A stretch of 31,066 nucleotides of DNA. Origin: JANQPX01 sp039197065. Lineage in GTDB: Bacteria > Pseudomonadota > Alphaproteobacteria > Geminicoccales > Geminicoccaceae. The stretch lies in contig JBCCUL010000013.1 of NCBI GenBank assembly GCA_039197065.1, positions 1-31,066 of the forward strand. The letters run 5' to 3'. Below the pieces are notes generated by a model. It did not search any database, was not told the origin of the DNA, and worked only from the letters and a program-made list of their open reading frames with translations. Below, in pieces: positions 1-6,467 of this stretch. Both the position numbers and the translations under genes were made by a program. How positions within the stretch are numbered: the stretch's first letter is position 1; each line of letters starts with the position of its first letter.

Positions 1-729
1 GATGTTGAGCGTGAAGTCATGGTGGGCGTCGAAGCATTGCTTCGCCTTCGTCACCCCGAGAAGGGGCTGATGATGCCCGACAAATTCATCGGCATCGCTG
101 AGGAAACAGGACTGATCGTGCCGATCGGCACCTGGGTGTTGAGGACGGCCTGTCAGCAGGCCATGGATTGGCAGCAACGTGGTTTGCCGGCACTCCGAGT
201 GGCGGTCAACCTCTCGCCACTTCAGTTCCAAGAAGCCAATTTTACGGAAACCGTCATCAGAAGTCTTGCCGACACCGGCCTCGACGCCTCCCTGCTGGAA
301 GTGGAAATCACCGAAAACATTCTCATCCGCGATACGGCGACCGTGATCGATGTTCTCCATAAACTCAAAGAGCTCGGTGTCCAGATCGCCATGGATGACT
401 TTGGAACCGGATATTCCTCCTTGGGATACCTGCAGCGCTTCCCGTTCGATCGAATCAAGATTGATCGGTCGTTCATCAATGAGATGACCGATGGTTCAGG
501 CTCGGCTGCGATTGTCGGTGCCGTGATTGCGCTTAGCAAACGCCTGAACATGGCGACGACTGCCGAAGGCATCGAAACGCGGGAGCAGCTCGATTACCTT
601 CGTAATGAGGGATGCGATGAGGCGCAGGGCTACTACTTCGGCAAGCCCATGCCGGCTGCAGATCTGATCGAGCGAATTGGCAAAGATCTTCCCGTAGCGC
701 TCGAGACGGCCTGCCTAACAGCCGGTTAG
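1..729 (+). CDS. EAL-domain cyclic-di-GMP phosphodiesterase, C-terminal part
   Basis: The reading frame is open from the first base, so the true start and any sensory or GGDEF domain lie outside the window; 242 residues remain. These form a nearly full EAL domain, which hydrolyses cyclic di-GMP to pGpG. All signature elements are visible in order: EALLR near residue 11, VNLS, VEITE, DDFGTGYSS, KIDRSFI, TAEGIET and the closing QGYYFGKP. The metal-binding acidic residues and the catalytic lysine and glutamate are present, so I predict an active enzyme. It converges on the enolase-superfamily gene at 883, with about 150 bases between them that hold nothing I recognise. Regulation cannot be judged because the upstream part is missing. 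Confidence 0.93.
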   Translation, partial: DVEREVMVGVEALLRLRHPEKGLMMPDKFIGIAEETGLIVPIGTWVLRTACQQAMDWQQRGLPALRVAVNLSPLQFQEANFTETVIRSLADTGLDASLLEVEITENILIRDTATVIDVLHKLKELGVQIAMDDFGTGYSSLGYLQRFPFDRIKIDRSFINEMTDGSGSAAIVGAVIALSKRLNMATTAEGIETREQLDYLRNEGCDEAQGYYFGKPMPAADLIERIGKDLPVALETACLTAG

Positions 730-882
730 AGCCCCCTCCCATGCCGACGGGGACGGCAGATGCTGACAGTCGTGGCGAAGGAGGTTGATGAAGCAACGCG
801 TTCGGCTCCATCCAACAGCGACTGCTCCAGCCATCCGGGCCGCCATCGACCGCCCGGAGGGACAGCTTGTTCCGCCGGCATG

Positions 883-2088
883 TCACCAGCGTGCTGAGGT
901 CCCCGAAGGAACGGCAAATGCGTCCATTGACGGGGCTGGCGTCACCCCAAGACCAGGCTCGTCGGAGAGCGTTAGTAAGCCTTCTTCGAGTGGCGGCAGG
1001 GGCGGAACCAGACCCGTGCGCAGAGGGTTCGGATTGCAGTCGATCTCAAGCACGCCATCGCCGCCTGCGGCGGCAAGCAGATGTGCTGAAGCCATCAGGC
1101 CCACGCCGCCGCCGAGAAAATGCGGGCAATAGCGAATGCCTGCAGCCTGAATGCGCCGGGTCAATGGCAAGCCGGCCGTCAGCCCGCCCCATTTGGCCAG
1201 ATCCGGCTGTATGACGGCAAAGGCTCCCGAAGCGATGGCGGCATCGAAGGCGGCGTCCGTCCGCAGATTTTCGCCAGCCGCAAGCGGGATTGGCGAGCTT
1301 TCGGCGAGCCTCGTCCAGTCGTCGTGCGAACTGTCGGCGGGCAGCGGTTCTTCGAGCCAGGCCGGGCGAAACGGGGCGAGCAACGCACTCATCGTCATGG
1401 CTTCGTCCAGATCCCAGGCTTGATTGGCATCGACCATGATGTCGACGTCGTCGCCGAGTTCAGTGCGAAGGTCCTTGAGATTGGCAAGATCGCGCTCACG
1501 CCCGAAGCCGATCTTGAGTTTGAACGCTCGATACCCGTCCGCTTTTGCCTTCAGCGCCTGCTCCAGTGAGCCCTCAGGATTGATGCCGCTCGCATAGGCT
1601 TTCATGCGGCCGCCGCCCTTACCGCCGAGCAAGCGCCAAAGGGGTTGTCCAGCCTTTCTTGCAACGAGGTCCCAGACGGCGATATCGACCCCGGCGATGG
1701 CTTGCGCCATCGGTCCGGGTTCGCCGGTTTGCAGCATCAGCCTATGGAGACGATCGTTCAATTCACGATACAGGTCTTCCGGCAACGTCCATTCTTGCCC
1801 GACGGCAATGGGCGCCAATGCACTGGAGACGAGGCGCGCCCGGTGTTCGGCGCCACATTGCGGGAAGTTGCACCAAACCTCGCCAAATCCCTCGATTCCA
1901 TCCCGATCGACGGCACGAATGATGACCGCCGGTCGGTCGGTCATCAGACCGAAAGCCGTGTGAATAGGGCGTTCGACAGGCGCCCGGTAGACCGTTACGT
2001 CGAGGGCGTTCAGCGTGAATGAATGCAAAACAGTCTCCTCAAGCTTTGGCGACTCGATCGGTTCGGTCGGCAATTCACTTTGACGCAT
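883..2088 (-). CDS. Enolase-superfamily enzyme, mandelate racemase/muconate lactonizing type
   Basis: The protein is 401 residues from the chosen ATG at 2088. It has the N-terminal capping domain followed by the barrel domain. In the barrel I see the KxK pair (K190 and K192), metal ligands D220 (MVDAN), the glutamate of LEEP near 246 and E273 (GEN), and the D296/H323 dyad (QPD, CPHFL), which place it in the mandelate-racemase subgroup. Enzymes of this subgroup abstract the proton next to a carboxylate and mostly dehydrate sugar acids or racemise hydroxy or amino acids; the substrate here is unknown. The frame is open up to an ATG at 2172, but 2088 fits the family length and leaves 111 bases for promoters toward the divergent EamA gene. 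That divergent exporter suggests a shared substrate pathway. Confidence 0.88.
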   Translation of the reverse strand: MRQSELPTEPIESPKLEETVLHSFTLNALDVTVYRAPVERPIHTAFGLMTDRPAVIIRAVDRDGIEGFGEVWCNFPQCGAEHRARLVSSALAPIAVGQEWTLPEDLYRELNDRLHRLMLQTGEPGPMAQAIAGVDIAVWDLVARKAGQPLWRLLGGKGGGRMKAYASGINPEGSLEQALKAKADGYRAFKLKIGFGRERDLANLKDLRTELGDDVDIMVDANQAWDLDEAMTMSALLAPFRPAWLEEPLPADSSHDDWTRLAESSPIPLAAGENLRTDAAFDAAIASGAFAVIQPDLAKWGGLTAGLPLTRRIQAAGIRYCPHFLGGGVGLMASAHLLAAAGGDGVLEIDCNPNPLRTGLVPPLPPLEEGLLTLSDEPGLGVTPAPSMDAFAVPSGTSARW

Positions 2089-2199
2089 CCAAATCTCGAC
2101 TTCGCCGAAGAGAGGCCGCTTACATAAAGGGCAGGGGATGGCCGGCAGCGACCGCCTGATGGTATCGATCATAACCCATCACAGTCGCAAAGGCCCGTC

Positions 2200-3114
2200 G
2201 TGTCCCGCACCTTTTCGTTCATTACCGGCAATGCCTATTTGCTGCTCCTGATCACGATGGTTTTTTGGGCCGGCAACGCGATTGCCGGTCGATTTGCCGT
2301 CGATGAAGTGTCTCCACTTTGTCTCACATGGCTTCGCTGGACCCTTGGCGCGGTCATTCTTCTCGTTATTGCGCGGCGTCACCTCAGGAGGGATTGGTCA
2401 GTCCTGCGAAGGCATTGGCCGTATTTCGCGCTTATGGGCGCCTCAGGTTTCGCGATCTTCAATGCCTTTCTCTATTCGGCCTTGGTTCATACGACGGCGC
2501 TCAATGCGACGATTCTGCAGGCCGGCATGCCGATGATCATCTTTCTCTTGAATTTTCTCGTCTTCCGCATCGCCGTACGCTGGTTTCAGATCATCGGTTA
2601 CTCGATCACCCTGATCGGGGTGCTGGTCGCAGCTAGTCAGGGACATCTCGCCCTGTTGCTTGGCCTCGACATCAACCGCGGCGACCTGATCATGTTGATG
2701 GCAGTCCTGGTTTATTCGTCCTATTCGGTCGGCCTGCGTGCAAAACCTGAGCTTCACTGGCTAAGCTTTCTAACAGTTCTGTTTGTGGTGGCGGCGCTGA
2801 TCTCGATCCCGCTCGTTCTCTATGAGGCGACCACGACGGCCTTCATCTGGCCGACATCGTTTCAAGGAATCGCCGTCGTTCTCTATACGGCGATCTTTCC
2901 ATCGATCATCGGCCAGGCGCTCTTCATCCGCGCCATCGAGCTGATCGGCGGCAATTCAGCCGGGCTGTTCATCAACCTTGTACCCATCTTCGGCGCCATA
3001 CTCGCTGTATTGCTCCTGGGCGAGGACTTTCAGCTCTTTCATGCCATTGCACTCACACTGGTTCTCGGCGGAATCATGGTGGCGCAGCGGTCACCGGCGG
3101 CACATCGGCCTTGA
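2200..3114 (+). CDS. EamA/DMT-superfamily transporter
   Basis: The 304-residue protein is almost entirely hydrophobic, with about ten membrane segments arranged as two EamA repeats; each half carries the usual pattern (FWAGNAIAGRF near the N terminus, FPSIIGQALFIRAIELIGG and the terminal LLLGE helix in the second). Such proteins export metabolites, often amino acids or related small molecules, from the inner membrane. The start is a GTG with AAAGG six bases upstream. It is divergent from the enolase-superfamily gene with 111 bases between the chosen starts, a space that must contain both promoters. The substrate cannot be read from sequence. A second EamA gene lies at 19480 next to another enolase-superfamily gene. 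Confidence 0.88.
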   Translation: MSRTFSFITGNAYLLLLITMVFWAGNAIAGRFAVDEVSPLCLTWLRWTLGAVILLVIARRHLRRDWSVLRRHWPYFALMGASGFAIFNAFLYSALVHTTALNATILQAGMPMIIFLLNFLVFRIAVRWFQIIGYSITLIGVLVAASQGHLALLLGLDINRGDLIMLMAVLVYSSYSVGLRAKPELHWLSFLTVLFVVAALISIPLVLYEATTTAFIWPTSFQGIAVVLYTAIFPSIIGQALFIRAIELIGGNSAGLFINLVPIFGAILAVLLLGEDFQLFHAIALTLVLGGIMVAQRSPAAHRP

Positions 3115-3288
3115 CCTCTTGGTCCTATTTTGGCGTTTGAGATCCGAAATGATAACCGTAGCGCGATTACCACAGTGTAGGTATGGAAATCAGTAAATGC
3201 GCTTCGTCCGGGAACGGTCGTTTCATTCAGCTGTTAAATGGATAGGGTCTGTGACCAGCACCTTTCGAACAGCCAAAGGGAAACGCCG

Positions 3289-3816
3289 ATGAATCGCCTG
3301 TTATTCGTAGCCGCATTCGCTTGGTGCCTCGTGGGCCTCATCGGAGGTCAATCTACAGCCAATGCTGAAGTGCGGATTGGCGGTGGTATCCACTATTGGA
3401 CAGCGCTCGGCGATATCGAGGTCGACGACGTCGACATCGATGAGAGCGGTTCGTCCTTTCTCGGATCGATCCAGTGGGTTCCCGGCGGCCTGTTCAAACT
3501 GGAAGGCAATCTCGAATATTTCACCGAAGGCTTCGGCGGCGGCGATTCCGAGGCCATTGCGCCTCAGGCGTTCGTGCTTGTCGGCAGCGGTCTGTATGGC
3601 GGCCTTGGCATCGGTGTGACCTACAATGACGAGCTCCAGGGCGATAACTGGTCCGATCCTTTCTACAAGGCTCGTGTCGGCCTGGACATCGAGGTGCTGC
3701 CGGCCATTCATCTCGACATCAACGCCAACTATATCTTCAACGCATTCAGCGAAATCGATGGCGCCGACGAGGATTCGATTACCTTGGGTGCGATCGCCCG
3801 GATAGCTCTCTGGTAG
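3289..3816 (+). CDS. Small outer-membrane beta-barrel protein (YfaZ-like)
   Basis: The 175-residue product starts with a clear signal peptide of about 26 residues ending ANA before EVRIGG. The mature part alternates hydrophobic and polar residues, is rich in glycine and aromatic residues, and ends in the aromatic residue W, as outer-membrane barrels do for BAM recognition. The size suggests an eight-stranded barrel. Acidic turns (EVDDVDIDE, IDGADED) would face outside. I chose the ATG at 3289 because it has AAAGGGAAA about nine bases upstream and begins directly with the signal peptide; the frame is open back to 3238 without a good site. The gene stands alone, converging on the gene at 3864. 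The YfaZ resemblance is a weak impression; the barrel call is firmer. Confidence 0.75.
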   Translation: MNRLLFVAAFAWCLVGLIGGQSTANAEVRIGGGIHYWTALGDIEVDDVDIDESGSSFLGSIQWVPGGLFKLEGNLEYFTEGFGGGDSEAIAPQAFVLVGSGLYGGLGIGVTYNDELQGDNWSDPFYKARVGLDIEVLPAIHLDINANYIFNAFSEIDGADEDSITLGAIARIALW

Positions 3817-3863
3817 GCCAGCAGGTTGCCGAAAAAGTCTGACGCGCCCGACCTAAGATTTCG

Positions 3864-4883
3864 CTAGAATCCTTCGACGACGATCTTGCCTTTGGCGCGT
3901 CCGGTCTCGATGAGGCGATGAGCCTCCCGCATCGTGGCGGCGTTGATAGGTGAGAGTACCTGATCGACAGTTGTCCGGATCAGGCCTCCGTCAATCTCAT
4001 CAGCCACCCAGGAGAGCAGTTTATGCTGTTCGATCATGTCGGGTGTTTGATGCATCGGGCGTGCAAACATGAACTCCCAATGAAGGCTTGCTGCCTTCAT
4101 CTTCATGCCGTCCATCGGCATCGGCAGGTCGGTATCGTCGATCGTGACGATACCGCCTTCCGGGTGGATCAACTCGACCGCCGTTTCCCAATGGCGCATG
4201 TCGTTGAAGATCGCGATGTGATCGACATGCTGCATGCCGAGGGCCCTAATCTGGGCGACCATGTCTTCACGGTGATTGATGACATGATCCGCACCCAACG
4301 CCTTCACCCATTCGATCGTCTCCGGTCGTGACGCCGTCGCGATCACTTCGAGGCCTGCATATTTGGCAAGCTGGATGCCGATCGAGCCTACGCCGCCGCC
4401 AGCGCCTATGATCAGGATCGAGTGTCCCCGGTCGGCGCCGTCACGATCGATGCCGAGACGATCGAAGAAGGCTTCATAAGCCGTGATCGTCGTAAGCGGC
4501 AGTGCAGCGGCTTCGGCATGGCTGAGTGAAGCAGGCTTTCGCCCGACGATGCGCTCGTCGACGATCTGGAACTCTGAATTGCAGCCTGGTCGCGTGATGT
4601 CGCCCGCATACCAGACTTCGTCGCCCGGTTTGAAGAGTGACACCTGATCACCGACCGCCTCGACAATGCCGCTCGCATCCCAACCGATCACCCGAGGTGG
4701 ATCCTCTACGACACCTTCCTTGCCCCGACCGCTGCGCACCTTGGTGTCGACAGGATTGACCGCGATCGCCTTCACGGCGACCAGGATGTCACGGTCCTTG
4801 GGTTCAGGTTTCGGCAAGTCGACGTCCAGAAAGGACGATGGATTGTCGATCGGCAGATAGTCTCTAATCGCAACAGCTTTCAT
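3864..4883 (-). CDS. Zinc-independent alcohol dehydrogenase/quinone oxidoreductase family protein (MDR superfamily)
   Basis: The 339-residue protein has the MDR layout: an N-terminal GroES-like domain (AIAVNPVDTKVRSG, PGDEVWYAGD) and a Rossmann domain with a GxGxxG-type nucleotide loop (GAGGGVGSIGIQLA, about residues 166-179). The structural and catalytic zinc ligands of true alcohol dehydrogenases are not seen, so an NAD(P)H quinone- or enone-reductase activity is the likelier role. A strong ribosome site (AAGGAGG-like) precedes the ATG. It lies 24 bases downstream of the monooxygenase-fold gene on the same strand and is probably co-transcribed with it. The divergent HxlR gene suggests control by electrophile or quinone stress, as is known for several HxlR-regulated reductases. 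The exact substrate is not determined. Confidence 0.85.
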   Translation of the reverse strand: MKAVAIRDYLPIDNPSSFLDVDLPKPEPKDRDILVAVKAIAVNPVDTKVRSGRGKEGVVEDPPRVIGWDASGIVEAVGDQVSLFKPGDEVWYAGDITRPGCNSEFQIVDERIVGRKPASLSHAEAAALPLTTITAYEAFFDRLGIDRDGADRGHSILIIGAGGGVGSIGIQLAKYAGLEVIATASRPETIEWVKALGADHVINHREDMVAQIRALGMQHVDHIAIFNDMRHWETAVELIHPEGGIVTIDDTDLPMPMDGMKMKAASLHWEFMFARPMHQTPDMIEQHKLLSWVADEIDGGLIRTTVDQVLSPINAATMREAHRLIETGRAKGKIVVEGF

Positions 4884-4907
4884 CCGATTTCTCCTTCCTT
4901 CAAATCG

Positions 4908-5195
4908 TCAGCCGATCTTCGTCATTTCATGGAGTGTGAACGCGTCGACCGCTCCTTCGGTCGCCGCCATGTAGGCTGCAAGATGCGGCGCGTTCATGTG
5001 ATTCCGCCAGAGCTCTCGGTTTTCCCAGCTCTCGAAGAAGAGGAAATGCGCCGGGTTCTCATTGTCCTGATGCAAGTCGTATCGGATGCATCCCTGTTCG
5101 GCGCGCGTGATCTCGATGAGCTTCGAAAGCTCATTCCTGACCAGGTCGATCTTGCCTGCCTTGGCGTGAATGTTGGCGACGATCGTCAACGGCAT
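4908..5195 (-). CDS. Antibiotic biosynthesis monooxygenase (ABM) domain protein, putative quinol monooxygenase
   Basis: This 95-residue protein has the short ferredoxin-like ABM fold: an N-terminal strand (LTIVANIHAKAGK), the AEQGCIRYDLHQD stretch with the conserved G-C/x-Y pattern, the NPAHFLFFESWE strand and the terminal helix with HMNAPHL. Family members such as YgiN oxidise quinols without cofactors, or bind heme or polyketide substrates. An AGAGG ribosome site lies about eight bases before the ATG. It is the first gene of the minus-strand pair with the MDR reductase and is divergent from the HxlR regulator, so all three form a plausible redox-stress unit. The quinol assignment is inference from context. 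Confidence 0.85.
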   Translation of the reverse strand: MPLTIVANIHAKAGKIDLVRNELSKLIEITRAEQGCIRYDLHQDNENPAHFLFFESWENRELWRNHMNAPHLAAYMAATEGAVDAFTLHEMTKIG

Positions 5196-5260
5196 ATCGT
5201 GATCCTCTCTGACGGCTTATTGCTCAGAGCGGACAGATGAGCTACATATTTAGAAATAGC

Positions 5261-5272
5261 AAGTACGCACTT
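5261..5272. promoter_or_regulatory. Candidate HxlR operator in the divergent promoter region
   Basis: The 97-base space between the ABM gene and the HxlR gene contains the inverted repeat AAGT-ACGC-ACTT. It is the most symmetrical sequence in the gap and sits about 20 bases before the HxlR start codon. HxlR regulators bind short dyads in divergent promoters, so this is a reasonable operator, but no binding data are available here. Confidence 0.4.
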
Positions 5273-5292
5273 TTTAAGTTTGTAGGTACATC

Positions 5293-5697
5293 TTGGATAC
5301 TGTCGATCAAAGAGAAACCCGGCGTCGTCAGCGCCATGAAGACTACGACTGCAGCGAAGGCTGTCCGGTCGAGGCGGCTTTGGAGCTGATCGGGGGTAAG
5401 TGGAAGGGTGTCGCACTCTACCATCTCATGGAAAGAACGGTTCGTTTCAATGAACTGAAACGGCAGATGCACAACGTCACCCAGCGCATGCTGACCAAGC
5501 AGCTGCGTGAGCTGGAGGCTGACGGTCTCGTGAAACGCAAGGTCTATCCCGTGGTTCCGCCCAAGGTCGAGTACAGCCTGACCAAGAAGGGGGAGAGCCT
5601 GCGTCCCATCATCATGGCGCTCAGGGAATGGGGACAAGAGAACGCTCTGCCGGCGCTGAAGAAGCGCAAACAGGAAACGCTGAGGAAAACGGCATGA
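5293..5697 (+). CDS. HxlR-family winged-helix transcriptional regulator
   Basis: The 134-residue protein matches the HxlR family over its length: CPVEAALELIGGKWKG at the front, then the recognition region RFNELKRQM, VTQRMLTKQLRELEADGLVKR and the wing VEYSLTKKGESL. The conserved cysteine (C24, in the CPVE element), with a second at C20, is the redox- or electrophile-sensing position known from YodB- and HypR-type members. The only in-frame start before the conserved region is a TTG at 5293, with a weak GTAGG upstream, so low expression is likely. The following ridA reading frame overlaps its stop by ATGA, so the two are translationally coupled. It is divergent from the ABM/MDR pair, which I take to be its target. 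Confidence 0.88.
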   Translation: MDTVDQRETRRRQRHEDYDCSEGCPVEAALELIGGKWKGVALYHLMERTVRFNELKRQMHNVTQRMLTKQLRELEADGLVKRKVYPVVPPKVEYSLTKKGESLRPIIMALREWGQENALPALKKRKQETLRKTA

Positions 5698-6175
5698 CCG
5701 CCAGCGGATCGACAAGAGATGAAACGCCGGAGCAGGCTCTAGAACGTCTAGGCCTCACCCTTCCGCCGGTGGCTGGCGCCGTCGGTGACTATCTTCCTTG
5801 GATCCAGGTCGGTCCGCTGATCTACACTTCGGGTCAGCTTCCCTGATCGATGGCGAGCTGAAATATGTCGGCAAGATGGGGGCGGAACTGAGCGTCGACG
5901 ACGGTTACCAGTCTTTCCGCCTATCTGCGCTCAGTGCCATCGCTCAGCTGAAGTCAGCCGTTCGCGAGCTGTCACGCATCAAGCGCATCGTCAGGGTCGA
6001 AGGCACGGCCCATACGACGCCGGACTTCACCGAGCAACCGGCAGCGCTCAATGGCGCGTCCCACCTTATCAACGAGGTTTTCGGTGAACGGGGCAGGCAC
6101 ACCAGGATGGTCTATTCCGACCCTGCGATGTGTCTGAACTGTGCGACCCTCGTAGTCCTCTGGGCTGAGGTCTAA
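5694..6175 (+). pseudogene. RidA-family (YjgF/YER057c/UK114) gene broken by a single-base frameshift
   Basis: Read from the ATG overlapping the HxlR stop, the frame gives 50 residues ending YTSGQLP and then meets TGA at 5844. The family sequence resumes one frame over (LIDGELKYVGKMGAEL... to ...LVVLWAEV, stop 6173-6175). Adding one base to the CCC run at 5841-5843 would restore a normal 160-residue protein with the expected SGQLPLIDG junction. RidA proteins hydrolyse reactive imines or enamines, and this longer subfamily is often annotated as RidA-like. The downstream half shows no further stops, so the lesion is recent, is a sequencing error in the C run, or reflects slippage. It is second in the HxlR transcript. 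Its stop codon coincides with the edge of the inverted-repeat element that follows. Confidence 0.88.
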
Positions 6176-6208
6176 GAGCCCGTTCGAAAAGTTATCGAAT
6201 GATTTCAT
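6176..6208 (+). repeat. Left terminal inverted repeat of the element
   Basis: 33 bases beginning GAGCCCGTTCGAAAA and ending GATTTCAT. They pair with 6408-6440 at 30 of 33 positions. Confidence 0.85.
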
Positions 6209-6302
6209 CGTCTTGCAGTCGAGGTCAGGTGAGGAAGAGGTCGCTGAGCGATGCGGCGCATCGGTCGAGACCGATGACGAGGCCTGAGCAGGCTGCAAGA
6301 CG
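6209..6302. repeat. Left internal hairpin arm of the element
   Basis: CGTCTTGCAG at 6209-6218 is the exact reverse complement of CTGCAAGACG at 6293-6302. Nested inside are TCAGG (6225-6229) with CCTGA (6283-6287) and the tight hairpin CATCGGTC-GA-GACCGATG at 6259-6276. The arm therefore folds as one long imperfect stem. Confidence 0.75.
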
Positions 6303-6313
6303 ACCCTTCGGGT

Positions 6314-6407
6314 GGCCTTGTCCCTGGCACCTGCGTCGTTCCGTGACGCTTACGGTGCGCCGCATCGCGGCGCGACACGCTCCTCGCATCTGCTCATGGA
6401 CAAGGCC
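6314..6407. repeat. Right internal hairpin arm of the element
   Basis: GGCCTTGTCC at 6314-6323 is the exact reverse complement of GGACAAGGCC at 6398-6407. Nested inside are GCGCCGC-ATC-GCGGCGC at 6357-6373 and CCGT/ACGG at 6341-6355. Together with the left arm and the terminal repeats this gives a three-way junction layout. Confidence 0.75.
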
Positions 6408-6440
6408 ATGAAATCGCTCGATAATTTTTCGAACGGGCTC
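6408..6440 (-). repeat. Right terminal inverted repeat of the element
   Basis: 33 bases that read GAGCCCGTTCGAAAA on the minus strand, mirroring 6176-6208. They are followed by TAA, which repeats the TAA before the left end. Confidence 0.85.
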
Positions 6441-6467
6441 TAAGGATAGCAGCTTGCCGTCAGGCCT

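Larger units (their letters stand above)
6176..6440. mobile_element. 265-bp non-coding inverted-repeat element (MITE-like)
   Basis: A 265-bp block has 33-bp terminal inverted repeats starting GAGCCCGTTCGAAAA and matching at 30 of 33 positions; all three differences are transitions. It is flanked by a direct TAA on each side (6173-6175 and 6441-6443), which looks like a 3-bp target duplication. TNA-type duplications of this size are known for some IS5-family groups such as IS1031 and IS427, so a passenger MITE of an IS5-type element is my best guess. Rhizobial RIME-like elements are an alternative. No credible protein is encoded. The interior is built from two large hairpin arms, so a folded single strand would form a three-way junction. 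Confidence 0.8.

Noticed and set aside
533..917. Minus-strand open frames over the end of the EAL gene and the following gap
   Set aside because: They are antisense shadows of the GC-rich EAL gene, rich in arginine, proline and serine, and have no family features.
6199..6411. A 70-codon open frame inside the inverted-repeat element
   Set aside because: It is formed by the hairpin arms, shows no protein-like composition and has no ribosome site; I regard it as chance.
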